Positions 1-4,839 of a stretch of 5,712 nt of DNA are shown one piece after another. Origin of the DNA: an uncultured Eubacteriales bacterium (lineage in GTDB: Bacteria; Bacillota; Clostridia; Oscillospirales; Oscillospiraceae); assembly GCA_900540545.1 (NCBI GenBank), contig UQGJ01000111.1, positions 1 to 5,712 of the forward strand, read 5' to 3'. Below the pieces are notes generated by a model. That model searched no databases. It was not told where the DNA came from and saw only the letters and a list, made by a program, of their open reading frames with translations. The translations under genes and the position numbers were made by a program. Within the stretch, counting starts at the first letter, position 1; every line of letters starts with the position of its first letter.

Positions 1-16
1 CGCCGCAAATGCGGCG
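1..16 (-). terminator. Rho-independent terminator stem (partial, at window edge)
   Basis: A perfect 6-bp GC stem, CGCCGC/GCGGCG with loop AAAT, begins 6 bases past the stop codon of the minus-strand membrane-protein gene. The expected U-tract would lie beyond base 1, outside the window, so the terminator cannot be confirmed. Position, orientation and stem strength fit a terminator for that gene. Confidence 0.6.
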
Positions 17-22
17 CCGGCT

Positions 23-454
23 CTAATTTGATTCCCCGTCTTCTCCCTCCTGAAGTAACTCGGCCAGCTCCTCCCACAGGCTTATGCCGAAGCGGCGGTC
101 CAATATGGTCAAAAACCGCAGACTGTCCTGAAAGACCCGCACCATGTTTTCCTGATTTCCATCCCGGTCCCACCGCTCCATTTCATTCCCGTAAAGGCGC
201 AGGATGTCCGCCAAATTGTGGAAATCCCGCCTGCTCCTGCGCCGGAAGAGGACCACCGTGACGGCCAGACTGCCCACCGACAGCGCCAGCGCGGCCAGAA
301 CAGCCCACACCCTGCCGCTCACAACGGCCAGCGCCGCCAAAAGCAGACAGGCCGGAAGCCAATACCTGCCGTAGAATTGGAACCAGTATCGCGGCTTGTA
401 TAGTCTCAACTGCTTTTTGTACTCCTCTATACGGCTACGGGGCATATCTATCAT
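23..454 (-). CDS. Small two-helix membrane protein of unknown function
   Basis: I do not recognise a family. The 143-residue product has a basic, aromatic-rich N-terminus (residues 5-31), two closely spaced hydrophobic segments (about 32-46 and 49-70, separated by G47-R48), a cluster of arginines right after the second segment (RRRSRR, 71-76), and a charged, probably helical cytoplasmic tail ending in an acidic stretch. Both termini are predicted cytoplasmic by the positive-inside rule. The start is ambiguous. The first ATG (452-454) has GGAG 8 bases upstream. The second ATG (443-445, Met4) has AAAGGA 9 bases upstream and would give a 140-residue protein starting MPRSR. The gene is divergent from the XRE regulator, and its ribosome binding site abuts a CAGATACAC copy (466-474), so control by that regulator is likely. 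Toxin, immunity or stress-membrane roles are all possible, but nothing in the sequence decides between them. Confidence 0.72.
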   Translation of the reverse strand: MIDMPRSRIEEYKKQLRLYKPRYWFQFYGRYWLPACLLLAALAVVSGRVWAVLAALALSVGSLAVTVVLFRRRSRRDFHNLADILRLYGNEMERWDRDGNQENMVRVFQDSLRFLTILDRRFGISLWEELAELLQEGEDGESN

Positions 455-465
455 TCCTTTCTCTC

Positions 466-568
466 CAGATACACAGTTTAACTATATGTTTAACACCAAT
501 CTTATCTTGATGTATTGTGCAAAAATTATCAGATACACTATTACAAAATAGGTAAGGTGTATCTGATA
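466..568. promoter_or_regulatory. Probable XRE operator region: three CAGATACAC sites
   Basis: The 9-mer CAGATACAC occurs exactly at 466-474 and 530-538, and as its reverse complement GTGTATCTG at 557-565. The last two extend to a perfect 12-bp inverted repeat (TATCAGATACAC at 527-538, GTGTATCTGATA at 557-568) with centres 30 bp apart, about three helical turns. The right arm lies between the regulator's AAGG (554-557) and its ATG, and includes the A of the start codon. The 466-474 copy abuts the GGAG of the divergent membrane gene. In both genes the copy reads GTGTATCTG in the direction of transcription. This layout fits binding by the adjacent HTH protein, with autorepression and control of the divergent gene. 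Only a weak plus-strand promoter is visible (TTGTGC 515-520, 18 bp, TATTAC 539-544), which would lie partly in the repeat. I see no convincing minus-strand promoter. Confidence 0.68.
476..494. repeat. Direct repeat GTTTAAC x2
   Basis: GTTTAAC occurs at 476-482 and 488-494, a 12-bp period, just beyond the outer CAGATACAC copy in the divergent intergenic region. The repeat is AT-rich and short. It may be part of a promoter or a second binding site, or chance. Confidence 0.4.
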
Positions 569-903
569 TGGAAAATATAAAGCTGGACAAAAAGAATATC
601 GGTCTTAGAATCAGAACCGCCCGTGAAAATATGGGGTGGACTCGTGAACGCCTTGCCGAAGAAGTGGGACTTTCTGTCAATTCCCTTGCTAATATTGAAC
701 TTGGTCATAGCGGAACTCAACTAGAAAACTTTGTTAAGCTATGTACGCTACTGGGGTTGAACGCAGACTTCGTTTTGTTTGGTGAGGCCACAGACCGCCC
801 GGCTATCCAACGTATTGTGGATTTATTAACACATCAGGATGCCGCGCATATCTGTGTGATTGAACACAGCATCCAAGCTATGCTTGAAGTGATGAAATCA
901 TAG
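568..903 (+). CDS. XRE-family helix-turn-helix transcriptional regulator
   Basis: The 111-residue product has a Cro/C1-type HTH domain over about residues 11-69: an initial helix (IGLRIRTARENMG), the positioning helix (TRERLAEEVG, 25-34), the recognition helix (SVNSLANIELG, 36-46), and the family's closing segment LENFVKLCTLLGLNADFVLFG. The C-terminal 40 residues (about 72-111) are likely helical and may dimerise; no enzymatic or ligand domain is seen. The start is ATG at 568 with AAGG 10 bases upstream. The operator-like inverted repeat runs into this ATG, so autoregulation is strongly suggested. It is divergent from the small membrane protein gene, its likely second target. Its coding sequence is visibly more AT-rich than the ABC and SLH genes in the window, which fits an accessory or mobile-element origin but does not prove it. 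The DNA-binding call is secure; the target is inferred. Confidence 0.92.
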   Translation: MENIKLDKKNIGLRIRTARENMGWTRERLAEEVGLSVNSLANIELGHSGTQLENFVKLCTLLGLNADFVLFGEATDRPAIQRIVDLLTHQDAAHICVIEHSIQAMLEVMKS

Positions 904-940
904 TATCATAAACAAACTCTTATTTCCATACCAAATCAAT

Positions 941-988
941 AAAAACAGGGGCGCACTTTTCGATGAAACATTCGAAAAGTGCGCCCCT
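941..988 (-). terminator. Terminator of tRNA-Leu(GAG), probably bidirectional
   Basis: A perfect 17-bp stem has arms at 947-963 and 972-988 and an 8-base loop at 964-971. On the minus strand it is followed by G and then TTTTT (complement of 941-945), starting 6 bases past the tRNA's CCA end. On the plus strand it is followed by only TTTC, so it may also end the XRE transcript, less efficiently. Confidence 0.88.
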
Positions 989-994
989 TTCAGT

Positions 995-1081
995 TGGTGC
1001 GGATGGCGGGAGTCGAACCCGCACGCCCATACGGACACAAGCACCTCAAGCTTGCCAGTCTACCAGTTCCAGCACATCCGC
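995..1081 (-). tRNA. tRNA-Leu (anticodon GAG)
   Basis: Read on the minus strand, this is a class II tRNA. The 7-bp acceptor stem GCGGATG pairs with CATCCGC, followed by discriminator A and an encoded CCA (995-997). The anticodon stem CAAGC/GCTTG closes the loop TTGAGGT, which gives anticodon GAG (reads CUC and CUU). The long variable arm has a GTCC/GGGC stem, typical of leucine tRNAs. The T arm is GCGGG-TTCGACT-CCCGC. All stems are intact and nothing suggests a pseudogene. It has its own consensus promoter and terminator, so it is a single-gene transcription unit. Confidence 0.97.
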
Positions 1082-1112
1082 AAAACACAGTCTCATCCAA
1101 GACTGCTTGACT

Positions 1113-1141
1113 ATTATAGCCAGCCGCCGCCCGTTTGTCAA
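1113..1141 (-). promoter_or_regulatory. Consensus sigma-A promoter of tRNA-Leu(GAG)
   Basis: On the minus strand, TTGACA (complement of 1136-1141) and TATAAT (complement of 1113-1118) are separated by exactly 17 bp, a perfect match to the housekeeping consensus. Transcription should start near 1106, giving a leader of about 25 bases before the tRNA. A 6-bp hairpin (1088-1093 with 1100-1105) lies in that leader. Confidence 0.92.
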
Positions 1142-1154
1142 CTCATTTTTCCGC

Positions 1155-1172
1155 CCCGCAAATTTTTGCGGG
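1155..1172. other. Palindrome between the divergent tRNA promoters
   Basis: CCCGCAAA (1155-1162) and TTTGCGGG (1165-1172) form a perfect 8-bp inverted repeat with a 2-base centre, between the two back-to-back -35 boxes (1136-1141 and 1191-1196). Its position, about 22 and 27 bp from the two boxes, would suit a regulator or an upstream promoter element. Function is unknown, and a two-base centre makes a DNA site more likely than an RNA hairpin. Confidence 0.4.
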
Positions 1173-1190
1173 AAACGTGCGAAAAAACTG

Positions 1191-1219
1191 TTGACACAAA
1201 TGCCGCTCTATGGTAACAT
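1191..1219 (+). promoter_or_regulatory. Promoter of tRNA-Leu(CAG)
   Basis: TTGACA (1191-1196), a 17-bp spacer, then TAACAT (1214-1219) preceded by TGG, an extended -10 element. The -35 is perfect; the -10 matches 4 of 6 and is weaker than that of the divergent tRNA. Transcription should start near 1226-1227, about 24 bases before the tRNA. A 5-bp hairpin (1227-1231 with 1236-1240, loop GAAC) begins at that point. Confidence 0.85.
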
Positions 1220-1250
1220 ATCTCTTGCGCTGAACAGCGCGAAACCACTT

Positions 1251-1337
1251 GCGCGAGTGGTGGAATTGGTAGACTCGCTGGCTTCAGGTGCCAGTGTTCG
1301 CAAGGACGTGCGGGTTCGACTCCCGCCTCGCGCACCA
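1251..1337 (+). tRNA. tRNA-Leu (anticodon CAG)
   Basis: This is a class II tRNA. Acceptor stem GCGCGAG (1251-1257) pairs with CTCGCGC (1327-1333), then discriminator A and an encoded CCA (1335-1337). The anticodon stem CTGGC/GCCAG closes the loop TTCAGGT, giving anticodon CAG (reads CUG). The long variable arm has a GTTC/GGAC stem, and the T arm is GCGGG-TTCGACT-CCCGC. It is transcribed alone and divergently from tRNA-Leu(GAG). CTG is a heavily used leucine codon in the GC-rich genes of this window, which fits keeping a dedicated isoacceptor. Confidence 0.97.
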
Positions 1338-1376
1338 GAACGGCAACACCGGAAACAGTGTTGCCGTTCTTTTTGT
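1337..1376 (+). terminator. Rho-independent terminator of tRNA-Leu(CAG)
   Basis: A perfect 13-bp stem (1337-1349 with 1358-1370, loop 1350-1357) is followed by a T-run (1370-1374) and, after one G, four more Ts. The stem uses the last A of the tRNA's CCA, so termination lies directly against the mature 3' end. Confidence 0.92.
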
Positions 1377-1388
1377 TTTCCTCAAATC

Positions 1389-1436
1389 AACCAGCCGTGC
1401 CGCCCTCCTTTTTGGGGGCGGCACGGCTGGTTTTTT
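1389..1436. terminator. Long stem terminator between convergent tRNA and SLH gene
   Basis: A perfect 17-bp GC-rich stem pairs 1389-1405 with 1416-1432 and continues on the plus strand into TTTTTT (1431-1436). On the plus strand it is a textbook terminator and the second in tandem after the tRNA. On the minus strand it starts 3 bases past the SLH gene's stop codon, but only GGTTGATTTG follows the stem, a poor U-tract. It is still the only candidate 3' end for the SLH transcript. Confidence 0.85.
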
Positions 1437-3507
1437 ATTCCACGATGATGACGCGGACCTTGCCGCCGGTGGCGGGGGTCTTGTCGTAGTAGACGGTGAA
1501 GGCGTCGGTATAGGCTTTGGCCGCCTCCAGGGTCATCCACTGGCCGGTGGTCTCGTTATAGACCTGCACGTCGCCGCTGATGGTCAGCAGGTAGCCCCCC
1601 GCCTTCACGGTATCGCTGCCCACGAAGTCGGCGCGGGCCACATCGGTGGCCTTGGTGAGGGTGACGGTGCCCGCCACCTTGCCCGCGGCGGTGACGGCGA
1701 TTCCGCCGGGGGCGCCGCTCTTCACCGAGCGGCCCACCAGATAGGTCCCGGTCTCGCCGTCGCTGCGCCGGACGGAGACGGTATAGTTGGTGTAGCTCAT
1801 GCTGGCGTCGCCGCTGTTGACGGTCTGGGAGCCGCCCTTCAGCAGGCCGTAGGTATAGCACTCCCCCGTCACGTCGCTGAGGACGATGAGGGAGACCTCC
1901 CCGGCGGAGTTGGTACCCACGTAGGTGATGCTGGAGGCCGGGACGGTCTCCAGGGCGATGTCGTCCAGGTCCACCTCCACGGCGGCGGACTGGCCCACCT
2001 GGTCAAAGACCCGCACGTCGGCGGCCACGGTGAGCTTGCCCAGGGTGCCCCCGGCCACGTCCCACTTGCCCGTGGCGGCGCTGCCGGAGAGGGCGGAGAC
2101 GGACAGCTTGCCCACCCCGGAGGCATTCACCCGCACCAGCCCGTCCTCCAGATCCGAGGCCGAGGCGGAGGTGCAGGTCCCGGAAATCTGGATGCCGCTC
2201 AGGAGGGTGACGGCGGCGGTACTGTTCTGGTAGCTGTCCAGGATGCCGATGAGCTCGGCCTTCTGGTCCTTGGCATCCTGGGCGAAGGCCACTTCCCCGC
2301 CGCCGTTGAGGGTCACGGTGATCTTATCCCCCACCGCGAAGGCGGACAGGCTGGCCCTGCCCTCGTCCGCCACGTCGAAGGTCTGGCCCAGCAGGGTGAT
2401 TTGGCTGGGGGAGGCGGCGTTGGGGGCGGCGTTTTCATAGTAGCCGGTGAGCAGGGTCCCGGCGTACTTCTCCAGCCCCGCCACCACCACCAGCTCGATG
2501 GAGCCGGACTCGGTATAGGCCAGGTCCACCGCCGTCACCCCGTCCAGGTCGTACCAGCACTCCGACCAGGTCTTGGTCTCCTCGTCGGAACGCAGAAAGA
2601 CGGGGGTGTTTTTTGCGATGGCGTAGGTGACGCCGGTCAGGCCGGTAAAGCCGTCCGCCGTCACCTCTCCCACGAAGACCGTGGCATAGGCGGTGCCGTC
2701 GGGGACGAAGCCGGTCACCTTCCCGCTCTTATCCAACAGGAGGGTCCCCCGGCCATTGCCCACGAAGTCCTCCGGCAGGGGGATGGTTTGGTCATAGTAG
2801 GTGATGGTCCCGCCTGCGTAGACCTGGGCCGTGTGGAGGCGGCCGCTGTCCGACTCGGCGTCCCGGTCCAGAAGGAGGGCTTGCTCCACGGTGGAGGCGG
2901 CCCAGGTGGAGAAATACGCTTTGCCGTCGGCGGTGTCCAGCTCCAGCACGTTGCGCAGCAGCAGGGCGGCCTGGCCCCGGGTGAGGGCGGCGTCCCCGGC
3001 GGCGTCCACCCCCTCCGTCAGCCCCACCTGGGCGGCCTTGGAGAGGTAGTCCTCCGGCCAGAAGGGGCCGATGGCGGCGTTCTCGTAGCCCAGGATGTGG
3101 AGCAGGATGGTGACGGCCTGGGCCAGGGTCACCGGGTCGTCGGGGCCGAAGGTGCCGTCCCCGTAGCCGGAGATGAGGCCGTCGGTGTAGGCCAGATTCA
3201 CGTACCCCGCCGCCCAGTGGGATGCGGACAGGTCGGAAAAGAGGGTGCGGTAGGCGCTGGTGGCGGCCTGGTCCCCCTTGTTTTCCAGCAAAATCGCCAG
3301 CTTGCAGAACTGGGCGCGGGTGAGGGTGTCGCCGGGGTGGTAGCCGCCGTCGTCGTACCCGGAGACGATGCCCATGCTGGTGAGGACGGCCACGGCCTGG
3401 GCCACCGCCGGGTCGGTCACGTCGGAAAAGGCGCTAGCGGGCACGACGCCCAGCAGCCCCAGGCACAGGGCCGCGGCGGTCAGAAGGGCGGGAATACGGT
3501 GCTTCAT
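1435..3507 (-). CDS. Secreted SLH-domain surface protein
   Basis: The 690-residue product starts with a Sec signal peptide (about 1-26: basic KHR, hydrophobic core, cleavage after ASA), then S-layer homology domains that normally bind pyruvylated or other secondary cell-wall polymers. SLH1 (about 27-71) begins FSDV and has GIVSGYDDGGYHPGDTLTRA; SLH2 (about 90-138) begins FSDL and has GLISGYGDGTFGPDDPVT. A third repeat (about 150-190, WPEDYLSKAAQVGLTEG ... LTRGQAALLLRNVL) is diverged and lacks the FSD and GDGTF core. The remaining 500 residues are beta-rich, full of Gly, Thr and Val, with no enzymatic motif I recognise; they include three loosely similar units (about 301-343, 497-545, 646-690). 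Its start is supported by AAGGAGG 8 bases upstream (3516-3522). It lies 150 bp after the permease gene, with a repeat element between, so co-transcription is possible but not shown. It is probably a cell-wall structural or adhesive protein. Confidence 0.9.
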   Translation of the reverse strand: MKHRIPALLTAAALCLGLLGVVPASAFSDVTDPAVAQAVAVLTSMGIVSGYDDGGYHPGDTLTRAQFCKLAILLENKGDQAATSAYRTLFSDLSASHWAAGYVNLAYTDGLISGYGDGTFGPDDPVTLAQAVTILLHILGYENAAIGPFWPEDYLSKAAQVGLTEGVDAAGDAALTRGQAALLLRNVLELDTADGKAYFSTWAASTVEQALLLDRDAESDSGRLHTAQVYAGGTITYYDQTIPLPEDFVGNGRGTLLLDKSGKVTGFVPDGTAYATVFVGEVTADGFTGLTGVTYAIAKNTPVFLRSDEETKTWSECWYDLDGVTAVDLAYTESGSIELVVVAGLEKYAGTLLTGYYENAAPNAASPSQITLLGQTFDVADEGRASLSAFAVGDKITVTLNGGGEVAFAQDAKDQKAELIGILDSYQNSTAAVTLLSGIQISGTCTSASASDLEDGLVRVNASGVGKLSVSALSGSAATGKWDVAGGTLGKLTVAADVRVFDQVGQSAAVEVDLDDIALETVPASSITYVGTNSAGEVSLIVLSDVTGECYTYGLLKGGSQTVNSGDASMSYTNYTVSVRRSDGETGTYLVGRSVKSGAPGGIAVTAAGKVAGTVTLTKATDVARADFVGSDTVKAGGYLLTISGDVQVYNETTGQWMTLEAAKAYTDAFTVYYDKTPATGGKVRVIIVE

Positions 3508-3534
3508 GGGAAGGACCTCCTTATGGTGCTCTTT

Positions 3535-3654
3535 GAATTAAGAATTAGGAATGAAGAATTAGAAATTGTGGTGTCCGGCGGAGCCGGACGAATTGAAATT
3601 TGCCGCCGAAGGCGGCACCTTCATTGTTCATTGTTCATTCTTCATTCTTCATTT
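3535..3654. repeat. Symmetric intergenic repeat element with heptamer arms and two hairpins
   Basis: The gap between the permease and SLH genes is almost wholly a structured element. The left arm is four 7-mers in a row (GAATTAA, GAATTAG, GAATGAA, GAATTAG; 3535-3562). The right arm is five 7-mers on the opposite strand (TTCATTG, TTCATTG, TTCATTC, TTCATTC, TTCATTT; 3620-3654). The arms form imperfect terminal inverted repeats of 32 bases (3536-3567 and 3622-3653), with roughly three quarters of positions matching. The core holds two 7-bp hairpins: GTCCGGC-GGA-GCCGGAC (3573-3589) and TGCCGCC-GAA-GGCGGCA (3601-3617). No transposase is encoded. A MITE-like or REP-like interspersed repeat is the best reading. 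In the minus-strand transcript the hairpins would separate the permease and SLH messages and could affect stability or read-through. Confidence 0.72.
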
Positions 3655-3657
3655 CCC

Positions 3658-4839
3658 TCACTCCGCCCTCAGCGCTTCCACGGGCTGGAGGCCGCTGGCT
3701 TTGACGGCGGGGTACAGGCCGAAGCCCACGCCGATGACGATGGAGAAGCCGAAGGCCCCCAGGGTGACGAAGGTGCTGGGCAGGATGATGAGGTCGTACA
3801 TGGCCTTCCCCAGGACCAGGGACAGGGCGAAGCCCAGGCCAATGCCGATGAGGCCGCCCAGGGCGGAGAGGACCCCCGCCTCCACCAGGAACTGGGTGAC
3901 GATCTCCCGCCGGGGGGCGCCGATGGCCTTTTTGATGCCGATCTCCCGGGTGCGCTCGGTGACGGTGACCAGCATGATATTCATGATGCCGATGCCCCCC
4001 ACCAGTAGGGCGATGGCCGCGATGCCCCCCAGGACCACGGAGAGGGAGGCGGTCTCCTCGTCGCTCTCCTCCATGGCGGAGTTGCCGTTCTTCACCGTCA
4101 CCTCGCCAATGGTGTCCTCGTCCACCAGCTCGGCCAGATAGGCGGTGACGGCGGAGATGACGGCGGTCATGTTGTCGCTCTTATCCACCTTCACGATAAA
4201 GCCGGTGAGGCTGTCGCTGCCCAGCAGGGCCCGGTTCACCGAGTAGGGCACCACGGCCATGTCGTCCATGGAGCCCTCGGCGGTGCCGTCCTTCTGGTAG
4301 TAGGTCCCCACCACGGTGAAGGGGATGCCGTTGATCTGGACGGTCTTGCCCACCGGGTCGGCCAGGCCGAAGAGGGTCTGGGCGGTATAGGTGCCCAGGA
4401 GGCAGACCTTGCTGCGCTGGTCCACGTCCACCTGGGACAGGTCCCGGCCCTTGTTGAGGGTGTAGTTCTGGCAGGTGGAGAACTGGTCGCTGCCCAGATA
4501 GACGGTGGTGGTCAGGTTGTTGGCCCCGTATTTCAGGGTCAGATTGGAGGTGGTGCTGGGGCTGACGCCGGTGACCTGGCCGGACAGCTCGCCGTTGCCG
4601 TATTTGTAGAGGGCGCTCATCACGTCCACCGTGCGGCTGGAGCTGTAATAGCTGACGGAGACCTCCACCTTGTTCACGCCCAGCTTTTCGTAGTAGGCCG
4701 TCAAATCGGCGTTGTAGCCGGATACCATGGCGACCAGCACCAGCACGGCGCACACGCCGATGATGATGCCCAGCATGGTGAGGAAGCTGCGGCCTTTTTT
4801 CTCCCGGATGGCGTCCAGGGCCATGAGGATGGCGCTCAC
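3658..4839 (-). CDS. MacB/YknZ-type ABC transporter permease (FtsX fold)
   Basis: The 393-residue product has the MacB layout: an N-terminal cytoplasmic stretch, TM1 (about 18-42, LTMLGIIIGVCAVLVLVAMV), an extracytoplasmic MacB_PCD-like domain (about 43-264), then three TM helices (about 266-292, 316-345, 355-378) of the FtsX domain. The family hallmark after TM2 is present (VGGIGIMNIMLV at about 280-291, then TERTREIGIKKAIGA), as is the C-terminal PVEALRAE. The length is close to Bacillus YknZ. It should dimerise and couple to the ATPase encoded just upstream, for export or mechanical transmission across the membrane; the substrate is unknown. The start is GTG (4837-4839), overlapping the ATPase stop as GTGA, with GGGAGGGG upstream inside the ATPase gene. 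Two cysteines in the outer domain (C123, C146) could form a disulfide. It is intact. Confidence 0.94.
   Translation of the reverse strand: MSAILMALDAIREKKGRSFLTMLGIIIGVCAVLVLVAMVSGYNADLTAYYEKLGVNKVEVSVSYYSSSRTVDVMSALYKYGNGELSGQVTGVSPSTTSNLTLKYGANNLTTTVYLGSDQFSTCQNYTLNKGRDLSQVDVDQRSKVCLLGTYTAQTLFGLADPVGKTVQINGIPFTVVGTYYQKDGTAEGSMDDMAVVPYSVNRALLGSDSLTGFIVKVDKSDNMTAVISAVTAYLAELVDEDTIGEVTVKNGNSAMEESDEETASLSVVLGGIAAIALLVGGIGIMNIMLVTVTERTREIGIKKAIGAPRREIVTQFLVEAGVLSALGGLIGIGLGFALSLVLGKAMYDLIILPSTFVTLGAFGFSIVIGVGFGLYPAVKASGLQPVEALRAE

Noticed and set aside
568..1081. XRE gene plus tRNA-Leu(GAG) as the edge of an integrated element using the tRNA 3' end as attachment site
   Set aside because: No second copy of the tRNA 3' end is seen in bases 1-940, no integrase is present, and an intact terminator still follows the tRNA directly.
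963..1448. A plus-strand open frame across both tRNA genes
   Set aside because: It crosses two intact tRNA genes, their promoters and a terminator, so it cannot be a real coding region.
3535..3654. CRISPR-like array from the tandem short repeats
   Set aside because: The 7-mers are back to back without spacers and are too short; the pattern is a tandem repeat in inverted arms.
1288..4008. A 906-codon open frame on the plus strand, opposite the SLH and permease genes
   Set aside because: It starts inside the tRNA-Leu(CAG) gene, has a low-complexity Gly/Ala/His/Asp-rich product with no domain, and is explained by the high GC at third positions of the two real minus-strand genes, which have signal peptide, SLH and FtsX motifs. 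It also runs through the noncoding repeat element.
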